Shown: positions 54,231 to 64,000 of the stretch, one piece after another
Layout: each line of letters starts with the position of its first letter
Numbering within the stretch: the stretch's first letter is position 1
Assembly (NCBI GenBank): GCA_016800925.1
Contig: JABCPU010000266.1
Coordinates: 1 to 64,000, forward strand
Reading direction: 5' to 3'
DNA: 64,000 nucleotides
Origin: Suillus spraguei
Lineage: Eukaryota > Basidiomycota > Agaricomycetes > Boletales > Suillaceae
Translations under genes and position numbers: made by a program
Notes under the pieces: model-generated
The model's input: the letters and a program-made list of their open reading frames with translations, nothing else
Databases searched by the model: none
What the model was told of the DNA's origin: nothing

Positions 54231-54931
54231 TGTAGCGAGGTGTTTGATAGTGCATTACTCTTGGAAAGGGTTTGCAACCGGGGATACAAACCAGCGTGGG
54301 TTGCATCGTGGATTCAGCGAGGTGCCAAACTTTGAGACGATTGTAGTATGTATGTACATATGCGTCAAAGGTTCGAGACAAGGCCGCGACTGCATACAGT
54401 TAAACGTGCTGAATAAGACGGCGGCGGCAAGACTCGGAAGATCCATTAAATGTAGTTGGTTCCGTAATTTTTTTGATTTTGAACTAACCTAAAGTAGAGA
54501 TAACCATTACATTATTTGTGCCTGTGACAATTTAATCGTGACATGGACAAGTTGCATGTAATCTGCATGTTTCTTCACTCTCTTGTGTTTTGCTACTACT
54601 ATTGGATAAAGCCGCGCTTTTATTCCATATCCTTTCATCCTCTTTCTTCCATTCATCTTATTCCGTCGTGAATCTTACTGACAGTCAGTAGCTTAAATTT
54701 TCGGTCAGTCTATAGTGTTTCGGAACAACAATCGCAATCTTTTACTGTTCAAAGGTTTTTCATTGCTTTCAACCTCTGGTCGTTCTTGTCGCTGTACCAT
54801 TTCTTTCTATACAAAATCACGCCTTGATCTCCTACTCTCTATATCTTCTGCCATAGTCTTCCTCAACGGATCTTCCAGGAACTTTGTTGTCAGCGGTTGC
54901 CCACTGCTTCCGAAGCACATTTCCTTGATCA
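54231..54931. other. Long upstream region of the next gene
   Basis: About 700 bp without a supported gene. The last 300 bp are pyrimidine-rich (CTTTCATCCTCTTTCTTCCA near 54635), a common feature of fungal promoters and 5' leaders. It probably carries the promoter and a long 5' UTR of the 54932 gene. Confidence 0.5.
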
Positions 54932-57900
54932 ATGATGTCCCTTCATGATACGCGGGACACAAACGTTCAGATGGACACTAGTTCCCTCCAATCACCTTCG
55001 AATACCCTTTCTCTAGGTTACCCAGGTCTCGTTCCTCAACGCCCTGAGGATCCTCTCATACAAAATACCGTGTCTCATACTCCGCGTGACGCTATTTCCA
55101 TCTTCCAACGACTGCGCGACCCTAACGCTCTCCATATCTCTCCTGCAGATACCTCTTCTTCCTCTGGAATGCATTCAATGGATATACTTGATACACCCAG
55201 TTCATCGCGTGCACCAGCACCTGGCTTTATTTCTGATTTTCCTTGTCAAAATATCTCATATTGCTCAATGTCGCGAATGGATAGTCATATTCCCCTCCAC
55301 TCCCCGCAAAGCACGACTTCGGGCTCCAGCGGTCCTTCATCCGCCGTCCATGGCGTATCATCTCCATATACCATGAATACTTCGTCTATCATGGTCAACG
55401 GACAGTCCATGATTCAATCTGTGCATGCTGGGGTGCTAGATTCTTCTGGGTCTCCGGGGGCTTTGGGTAGTTCAGCTTCTGAGCTGGCGTTTCCCCCTTT
55501 AAGCAATAGCTCATCAAAACCGACTCAAGACCCAGGTTTTATCTTCCCCCCTCCAGACGTGCCTGATTTGTTCACTGGACGCGACAGCTCGCCAGAGACA
55601 CCCGGCGACTCACACTTACTTGTTGTCGGAGATATACTCAAAACGTAAGTTCTCGTATCTTCTGCTTCAAGACTAAGAGTAATTGTGTTGGGTGAATACG
55701 CAGTATTGCGCACACCGCGCAATCAGCGAGTACAGCATGTTCTCGTGGTCAGGGTCTTGAAGCCAATGTCAGAATTGATGAGCTCAAGAAGACTATTACA
55801 CTGGTCTCCGAGCTTATTGCTGCCACAAAAATTGCGGACACTCCAGCCATATCACGTAATTCTTCGCCTCGACGCTTTTCTTTGTTGGGCGCAAATTCCA
55901 ATGTTTCGCCGTCCACACATGGTGCAGTTCCTTTGACGCAAGAGCAATCGGGGTCGGGCATGCACTTTTCCTCAGCAGCAGACTTAGGTACTATGGATGG
56001 TCAAAGTAACGGTGATCTTGCAGATATGTCTCGGAAACGGTGTGCTTCGTCGATGGCTGGCGACCGTGTCATTAAGGCGCCAAAGCGTGAGCCGCAAGAG
56101 GACACCCCACTTCATATTATCCCTCCGCCAGTGTCCAGTCAACAGCCTTTCCCTTCTACTGTCGCGGCCCCCATGACTGACATACGATCCACGGCTTCAT
56201 ATGTTCCTGCAAATGCGCCTGCAGATTCAGCTTCTCGACCAGCAAGCTCCGCGGGTCAACCTCCCATAGCAGGTTATGGTTTAATTTCACATCAACCGCC
56301 CGCCGCATCCATGGGCTTTCCGATCCCCATATCTTCAGCACCGCCTCACTCATCTACGGAATTCATTTCAACATCACCGTTATCGACAACCATGCCACAT
56401 TCAACTCATTTCCCCCCTCCCCCCACCGTCCGGACCTCGTGGTCAGACAGTGCTGCCACATTACCTCATCGCAGCCATCAGCATTCACTTTCGGGAAGTT
56501 CCCTCAACGCCGGCATCAATTTTCATTCGATACCCAGCAATAACTCGTCTCTCGGACCACTCCCATTTTCAACAACCGGAACATTCCCTTCATCATCTTC
56601 ACAGCCACGTTCTCTCACGAATACCGGCTCGGGCATTACCCCGCCGATTGGCAGAGTTTCTAGATCCGGCTCTTTTACGACTAGCAATGTAAATCCATTG
56701 GCGTTCGGAATATCCGAGGTAACTCCCTCCAATGCCCTTGATTTTTTGAATTCAGCACCTACTTCACAATCGCTTGGGTCGCATAGTCCAACTTCATCTC
56801 TTGAAGGAGAATATGACGAGTCCGATGTCTCGCACAGCCCGCCTGAGTCCTCGGGATTGAAGACCATCTCTCATCATTCAAGTTCATCTCGCACTGTTAC
56901 GGGGCATGACGTCCGTTCTCTCGTTACACGGCAATCTACAGAGAATTTGTCTCCGACATCAACGCAAGGGCACAGCAATGAAGTTCCGCAAGAGTATCGC
57001 GCCGAAGTTGATCGTATCTTCTTCGAGTTCTTGAATAATATCTGTTCAAATTGTCAGTACTTCCTTCAAATCGTTTCTATCATTTTAATAACCTCTTTTC
57101 CCTGTAGTGGATGCCACCGATGCGAAAGGGGAGCCGATACATCAGACATTAATGGCAAAGAAAATGCAACGTCTAGATGAGTCACCTGATTTTCGACCAT
57201 TCAAATTCCGGATACAAGCTTTCACAAATGCATTTTTGGAAGAGGTGCGTAATCTTTGAAGACACGAGGCGATCGATGAGATATTGACGCCCATGCAGCT
57301 GGCCAAACAAGGTTACCCAGAAGAGAAAATTCCTATGAAGAAGGCTAGTCCATGAGATCGATCATCTGATGATAACCTGACTGAACTTTGATTCGTGCAG
57401 ATCCGCAACTACCTGTGGAACCAACCGTATATCTCGCGCTTCAACGAAGATGGTAAAAAGACCAAATCCAAGGGTAATCATATTTGGAACATAGATGCAA
57501 AGAAGAGTCCTCATGATGGCACTTGGTCTTTTCGCCCTTTTCACCGGAAAGTGGCTGGCTCACCGCCTGGTGTTGCTTACGTTGGCCTTCGGTGGTCTTG
57601 GGCACCTCGTATATGGGATCCACAGGCGTCGCGATCGAACTTGATAGTTACGTATACATCGCCGTCCCTCCCATCCTGGCTATTTTGGGAAGACGATGTG
57701 CTGTCAGGAACGCCTCCCCCGGATGCAGAGAGCTGTGACATCACGGTTGTAGCCCGTGTACGTTTCATCTGTGTGGACGTCCATTATTATCTAACGCCAG
57801 CGGCGTAGTATGTTCAAGATGGGCAAGAAGAGCTGCTGACACAGACTTTCCATCTTAATATTGTGCCTGTCTCGAACCTTGACACCTCGTTCTCTGCCTC

Positions 57901-58758
57901 GCGTCGCGGTTCTATGAATGGGGAGACGCACAAGCCACGTCGAGTGACAAGTGATTCCACAGTTCTTCAGGCATCTCCCAGGTCAGTGCCAGTCCGTATT
58001 TAAGGACGTCCACTCTCACGTTGTTCCATTCCAGGCCGTTAAGGTCCCAACCATCATCTGGTCTGGTGTCACCGGTTGCCACGCGCGATGCGCAAGTGAT
58101 TCAAGTGCTGACGTCAGCTGCTCAGCGTGTCGCTCAAGAAGCTCAGTCTCAAATAATCTCTTCCGCGACACCAGGCGAGCCCGGCCCTGAGCTGCAGGCC
58201 CTCGCGAAGCAACAGCATGTGTTGACAATTACCGCGCAAGCGTTCGACCAAGAAGTCACTGGTCAACAACGGTCGGAGATTGGCCCACAGGCAACTACTG
58301 TCTTAGCAGCAGCAGCACAACAGGTCGTATTCCAGGCTGCACGCCAAGTAGTTGCGGATCGCTCTGCCGTCGTTGCGAGTCAGATCTCCGCGGGTTTCAC
58401 TCCCCCACCCGATGCAGCTACACAGGTGACTGTTAATGAAGTATCGGTTGCTACGCAATCAGCCGTTGCACAGGCTGTCGAAATCACTGGACCGTTATCC
58501 AACGAGGTTGACGTCCTGATGACGGCAAGTTCCTTGTTGCAACAGCAAATTAGAGCTCCAGTAAGTCCACTTTCAGCGATGCTCGATTCCGCTCAACGAT
58601 CAATGTCCATAAACTCTCTGCACTCCCACTCTACTGGAACACTACCTCTAGCCCCATCATATCCAGCAACCATGACCGCTCAATCTAGTGCTGGTGTCAT
58701 TCATTACCCATCTGTTATATCTTCTAGTAGCTTGTCAGACTTCGGTCAACTATCATGA
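54932..58758 (+). CDS. Large Ser/Pro-rich protein with unidentified conserved core
   Basis: Starts MMSLHDTRDTNVQMDTSSLQ and runs to LSDFGQLS at 58758, about 1,150 residues over seven exons. The first two thirds are low complexity, rich in Ser, Pro and Thr, with a basic patch MSRKRCASSMAGDRVIKAPK (about 56040) that could be a nuclear signal. A dense, non-repetitive core follows from about 56990 to 57890: VDRIFFEFLNNICSNLD, FRPFKFRIQAFTNAFLEELA, KIRNYLWNQPYISRFNEDGK, KSKGNHIWNIDAKKS, WSFRPFHRKVAGSPPGVAYV, GLRWSWAPRIWDPQAS and SWLFWEDDVLSGTPPPDAES. The C-terminal exon is rich in Ala, Gln and Val with helical heptad-like text. This architecture is typical of fungal transcriptional regulators, but I do not recognise the core family and infer the role only weakly. 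Confidence 0.72.
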
Positions 58759-58961
58759 TGCTCCGCGATTCTTAGCATATCTCTTTTAGGGTTTTGGGAC
58801 TCATTATGTGCCATTGGGTTATCTGCTTATCTCACTTGCTTCATCATCATCTCCTATAGAAATCTGGCACGGCATTCAATCATTATCGTGACTCGAGGGT
58901 GTAAAAGAGGGTCGAATAAGCATTATCTGTACTTCTATATGATACCGAGAAATCATGTTCC

Positions 58962-61900
58962 TCAAAGCTTCAGATCTGTTTGACAAAACCTGCACTGCTG
59001 CCTGTCGGGAGGGTTCTGCAAATCGCACGACCGACAGATCTGGGGATATTCGTGGTCAGACTGCAGCTCCCCTTCAGAGCTTACAGTAGCATCTGCAGTG
59101 ATGTTTGGATGTGACGAAGCCAACAAGGTACCACCGAAACCTCGCTCTTCCTTGCGCCTTTTCTTTACACGAGTGGGGTCATCTGTCGTTGCATTCTCGT
59201 CATCTTCTGCCTCTTCCCGAAGATCGAGGACATCGTTGATGAGAAGTCCAAGAGTTGCGACAGTGACCGAATTATCATCTAGCTCCTGGCCACAGTAGGA
59301 CAGTCGTTGACAGATTGTTGGGATCTTGAGTGCTTCATATAGCTGTGATGAAAATTAAGGGATGGTCAATGCACAAAACAGGCACTAACCATCACTTTGA
59401 TGTCCTTCACCGTAGTCGATTTGGAGACAGTGACCCGTTTCTTTTCTACACCATCCTTGGATTCACGTATGCGCTTCGACTGCCGCGTACCGAAGGTCCT
59501 ATTAGATCCATATGCCATTTGAGGATGCTGACCATTCTCCTCGGATTTATGGCCTTTCTCTTGCGTCACGATATCCTTGGATGTGTTTTTCCCACTCAAC
59601 AGTCGAACAGTGATCTCGGCAACATCATAGTTAGACCGCCTGCGTGGGGTATCCGTATCAAAATAATAGGAATTGAAACAGTCAGGGGCGCCTACCTCTT
59701 TGAACGACAGTCACGGCACACGGGGATATCGTGCTCAAACTTGGTGTCAAATACGTTTGGTGGATTTTCGACAAGCTTCTTCTCCAGTGTGATGGGGAAG
59801 ATGCATGGATACCTATAATCGGAACGATTAATCAGACATATCGTGACATCAGATTACCACATACAAATCTGCTAGTAGTATCCACTCTGTCATTTGTACA
59901 ACCGCAATAGACGTGTCCCAATCGTTTGGACAATTAGGATCGAAAAGAAGGTGCCCATGCTCGCACAGAAACTGTGAATTATTGACTCCTTCGGGACGTG
60001 GTCCATCTGTTGGTCGAGTGACCCACTTTCTCCACAAACGCACGAAGTGTGCAGGCAGGATAGCACAAGGAACATTCTCGAGGAGTAGAGTGTTTCCTGT
60101 TAGGGCGTTGTCATGCATGTGACGTAGCCGTGCCTGGAACATATGAGCCGCCGAGCTCTCAAGCCCACTTTCAACACACCTTCTCGTCTTCAGCTTTCCT
60201 CCGTAGCTCACGTTTGTCTTCCCTGGACATATTTATGGTTGCCTCACAAACAGCGCAGAGCTCTTCCTGAGTTGAGCGTGGCACCCACTGAGGGAACAAG
60301 CCCTTAATAATGTCACCAGCCTTGTGATCGTGTTTAGCAATGTGATCCGCCCATGAGATAAATAGTAATACTACCTTGGTGATATGCTCTTTCGTGCTGT
60401 GGACACCAGCGACAGTTGATCATGTTCGCATACAACATGCCCAAGATACTCCGGGGCATCGGGTGGCGCATCTCCTTGCAGGGGTGTGTGTATTTTGGGC
60501 TTCTGCAATCGCCAGTCTGGATGAAATCAGCAATGTACCACACAATATTATACGATGAGGGGTACCTTTGAGCCAATTCTTGGATATCCAGTAGCCAGGC
60601 TGATCAGGAGTCTCATCACAAACTGCGTCGAACTGTGCCACCAGTCGAGGATGTTCAACTTGATACAGTTTTTCTATTTGGGCAATGAAACAAAATCGCG
60701 GAAAAATGAGACTTGAACTTGCCTACGAATGATTCCCTGACACAAATCTCACAAACGTTTTGCACCTGGCATACCGGATAAATTTCAGATTCACCAAACT
60801 CAACGAGCTTCTCATAGGCCCTCTAAAAATCTGGACTTAGGACCACACAAGGAGATTGCTTAATGAACTTACAGCAGAGACACGCTTCATATTGTTAGCT
60901 CTTTGGGGATCCAGGGCATCGTGCTGGCAAAGGATGTCTGAAGTTGGTAAAATCTCGGGTGTGGTCTCTGGTTCCTCTTCGCCCTTGGGTTTGGTTTTTT
61001 GCTTGGCAAGAGATTTAGACAACCATCGTTCGAGAGTTTGACGGCTTATAATGACGGAGTCCTAAGAGCAGTGATAAACAACATGAACATGCAAAATGGA
61101 CGAAATCAAGCACCTCATCCATAGAATTGACGCTCCAAGAAGAATAGACGTCCTTCATTTTCTTAAGCAACTCATTAAAGTGTTCCTTAACTTCCTTTTC
61201 CCTAAAATACATATAAGAAAAAGTTGGTTCGAGCATCGAACTGGCTTGCCTCTTTGCATATGCATCACAGGCCATGTCATGAGCTGCGTTCAGACTATTT
61301 ACAACTTCTTGAGCGCGTGGGGGAGGAGAAAAACTTCCAGTATCAACTGTCATGGCTCTATGCTCAGATCTTTGGCTGGCAATGGTCACTGTTGGCCGGT
61401 TGGCGTTGTCTTGGGGTGGGACATCTTTGCGAACATAGATAAGCATGTAGACGTCTTTCGATAAAAAGATATCTCTGGACGGTTTTGAAAGAGACGAAAT
61501 CAGCGATACTTCAGCGACAAGGGTATTCAGTACTCAAGACCATGATGTTTTGCTTCGGGAATCTTAGGTTCCGTGGGTGGTGACGAAACTCTACCAATCA
61601 GGGTTCAAAAAAAGACCTTCCAGCAAATCCTTGAGTGAACTTACTCAACAATGTCATCGTCGCTATCATCAATCCGCCGCCTTTTCTTTGCAGGACGTCC
61701 ACGAGAATTTCCGGTACTTCCCCTGCCACAATTGTTTAGTTCACTTTTTTCGATAATTTGACCATAGATACTTCTTGGGGTTCCCGTTAAGAACGTCAAC
61801 TATGTCGCGGCCAGTGTATCTCCTTTCTCCGAGTGAATCAATCTTCGTGACGTTTTCGTCATCAAACTGAAACCACGTATTCGATCTGTGCTATCTTCAA

Positions 61901-63658
61901 TACGTCACGCGAGCACTTGTCGGGCCACTCACGCGGTATCCAGAACTTGAGCCTCGTAGTGACCGTGATATGCACTCGGTCCTTTGTGTAACAGAACACC
62001 TCTGAGCTCATAGATGTTCTTTCTAGCACTCTTGTCGTTACTCGCTGCTTTTCTGGCGGCAGCGGAGCCTACAAATTGGTCCATGTCAAGCGTCGTTGGA
62101 AACAGAAGATTGTGCTTAGACTTCTTGCGCTCCATGGAGGCAAAGTCGTAAACAAATCGTAAGAGAGAGAAATGGAGTACGGGGGGAAGGTTTCGCAACT
62201 CAGTATATCGTGTGGCATCCTGGAGTGACTCGCATCTCGAGCACAGGTACCTGATGAGCACGGGTGAGTGATATGTTCGAATAGACAATCCAACTCTTCA
62301 CGAACTTGTTGTCACCGGTGAGTTTCTCGTCCTGTAGAAGAGCGGCGATGCGGTCCTCCAGCCGGGCGTTGTTCTGAGCGAAGGTTACATTAGCCCGCAA
62401 GAATGAGTATGTGAAGAATATCAATGACCTCGATATTTATTTCAAGTTCAAGGAAGTCCGTAGACCGCTCGGACTTATTGTGACAATTGCTACAGATCGT
62501 GCCGTATACTTGCTCCCCTTGAAACTTCAGCGACATGAGTTCGTCGGGCACGTCAAGCAAAGAGAGGATCTACCTGATTGGATACAAGTGATCTTAAAGA
62601 TGGTAATGACTGTTTCTGGAATTCAGCATCGAGGTGAGACATAAAAAGCTTTGAGAACCTGTTAATTGGTGAGGAAATACTCAAAGTCGACTAACAATGA
62701 CTGACTCTTGTGCGTCTTGCTGCTCTGAGGTTGAAAGCTTTAAGCTTTCGGCAAGTTTTTCGGGATTGAAGACGTTTTGCGTGCATTCCTGCAATGCAGT
62801 AAACGTCACTTGTAACTGGAATATAGGCGAATCCTAGGTGCAAGCTTGATTTATATGCACACGTTTATCATTGCCCACCAACCTCAAACACGTCTTCCTT
62901 ATCTTGTGAAGGCTGACACATATAGACGCCATTGCGAAAAGCCAGGTCTCGGAACCATACCTTGGCGCTTATTCTGATCAGTTCGAGATGATGAAGCGAA
63001 AAGATACCTACTTGAATGAAGGCATTCGCATAGCATGTCGCGCCAAGGTTCTGAATTGCGTATATGAGTATGACTCGGTGTACGATCTCAGAGAGCACGA
63101 TATTTTATTCTACCTTTAAGCCAACAGGAAGTTCAGGATCCCGGGCGTTGAGCACCGGGTTGAACCCCAAGTCAGACACCTTCAAGAATAATTCCCTGAC
63201 TTTGTCTAGGTTCATAACATGTGTGTTATCTTGCGATGTAGAAAGTTGCGTTGGTAGTTTGTAAACTTACCTTCGTCTTTCCATGTCTCTTGTCCGAGGT
63301 AATTCAAACAATTAGGGTTGTTTTTGCACAACTTCTTACTGCATGGTGGTGGTTCATCATCCAAGACAACAATAACGTCGTCTCCCAGCTCGCCACCTGC
63401 AGGATCACGCTTGGGAGCAGGGCTGCTCTGCTTCTCTGGCTTGTAGGCGTACTTGTTGGCACAGAGCGGGTTGTTACTCCTCCGAGAAAGGCCACATGAC
63501 ATAAGACGATGTTCCAGAGTGATCTGAGAGGAATGGGTGACCTCCGTGCCAACCCAACCCCATGGATCGCTGCCAGGCAATTTGCCTCGTTTCAGTTGTT
63601 CCCCTGCACCTAGTCCCTTAGGAGCCGGTGACGAGCGATGTTTGCGCTTCGGAGGCAT
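58962..63658 (-). CDS. Ubiquitin carboxyl-terminal hydrolase, USP48-like
   Basis: A large cysteine protease that removes ubiquitin. From 63658: MPPKRKHRSSPAPKGLGAGE with a basic nuclear-type start; then NLGATCYANAFIQ with the catalytic Cys (about 63045), KLSTSEQQDAQE, FSKLFMSHLDAEFQKQSLPS, GTICSNCHNKSERSSDFLEI, CSRCESLQDATRYTELRNLP, PPVLHFSLLRFVYDFASMER, and GPSAYHGHYEAQVLD with the catalytic His (about 61950). After the USP domain come several Cys/His-containing DUSP-like stretches (CSVCEATINMSRED-type; FLCEHGHLLFDPNCPNDWDT), a ubiquitin-like segment (STTVKDIKVMLYEALKIPTI), and a final RanBP2-like finger, QICRSCDLQNPPDRQQCRFC, ending QTDLKL. More than twelve introns. The order matches USP48, which acts in the nucleus in animals. 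Confidence 0.87.
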
Positions 63659-64000
63659 GACCGGTTAATGGAAGCTGAAAAGCAGATTTGGCTATAAAGA
63701 TGATGGAGGGAGAAGAAAGAAACGTGGACGAGCTGAACCCGGAGACAGGGAGGAGCAACTTGACTTCCATAAACTCAAATAATCTGGTTCCGCCGAAGGT
63801 TCCGCGCTAACAAACTCAATGACGTTACGTAACTGCTTCTCCTTGCTTGAAACCACAGATCCTAACTTTTTCATTGCATAAACGTATCCCATCTTCACGC
63901 GTCTCCAGGACACTTGTGACGAGTCACCACTGTGACTCCATGGATAGAATACGAGTTTCCTAAGGCGCCCCAGGGGGCCAGACGCAAATATCGCAAGACT
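63659..64000. other. Upstream of USP48-like gene; no further gene called
   Basis: This is the presumed promoter of the minus-strand USP gene. A 73-codon minus-strand frame (63692-63913) has no motif. Any gene to the right would start outside the window. Confidence 0.5.

Noticed and set aside
31758..63658. A biosynthetic or defence gene cluster
   Set aside because: The genes are housekeeping genes of unrelated pathways on alternating strands; no core biosynthetic enzyme or defence module is present.

Overview
The window looks like nuclear DNA of a mushroom-forming basidiomycete (Agaricomycetes). The evidence is Plavaka-type DDE transposases, a FunK1-like (fungal-type kinase) N-terminal remnant, compact genes broken by many roughly 50-nt GT-AG introns, and housekeeping proteins that read as basidiomycete orthologues. 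All homology statements come from reading motifs; no database search was run.

The window has two very different halves. Bases 1 to about 31,000 are repeat and transposon territory with no convincing intact host gene. It opens with two satellite families of similar monomer length. Array 1 (1-2220) has a higher-order period of about 168 bp; array 2 (about 4545-6880) has a period of about 172 bp. They surround a MITE with long inverted termini (3371-4538) and two oppositely oriented degenerate LTRs. A 33-bp minisatellite follows (7787-8195). Next come a FunK1-like pseudogene, a decayed Plavaka transposase on the minus strand (9845-12290), a G-rich MITE (12312-12880), solo LTRs of two families (here called A, about 965 bp, and B, about 720-770 bp), a Ty1/Copia tail, and an unidentified polyglutamine-coding gene remnant. 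A second Plavaka copy (about 24190-29584, plus strand) can be read almost end to end once three inserted solo LTRs are removed. A small Tc1/mariner-like element with TA target duplications (29929-30406) sits close to the boundary.

Bases 31,000-64,000 are gene-dense and alternate between strands. In order: a small interrupted gene, a tail-anchored inositol-polyphosphate 5-phosphatase, an MFS transporter, a TA-flanked MITE, glia maturation factor (GMF), mitochondrial ribosomal protein uL3m, the RNA polymerase I factor RRN6, an antisense ORF overlapping the next gene, a mitochondrial carrier, an intron-containing tRNA-Phe, XAP5/FAM50, mitochondrial ribosomal protein uS13m, TRAPP subunit BET3, rRNA methyltransferase BUD23, a BCS1-type AAA ATPase, a J-domain/ankyrin/RGG protein, the U1 snRNP protein LUC7, a large Ser/Pro-rich protein with an unidentified conserved core, and a USP48-type deubiquitinase. 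Ribosome production is a recurring theme (RRN6, BUD23, uL3m, uS13m), as are mitochondria (uL3m, uS13m, carrier, BCS1), but nothing in the sequence shows co-regulation.

Three reading frames in conserved proteins (uL3m, uS13m and the antisense ORF) are each broken by a single base. This points to indel errors in the assembly rather than gene death. I did not find a clearly new biological system. The best candidates for novelty are the satellite structure at 1-8200, the layered LTR insertions in Plavaka, and the unidentified genes at 17980-20313, 42533-43061 and 54932-58758.
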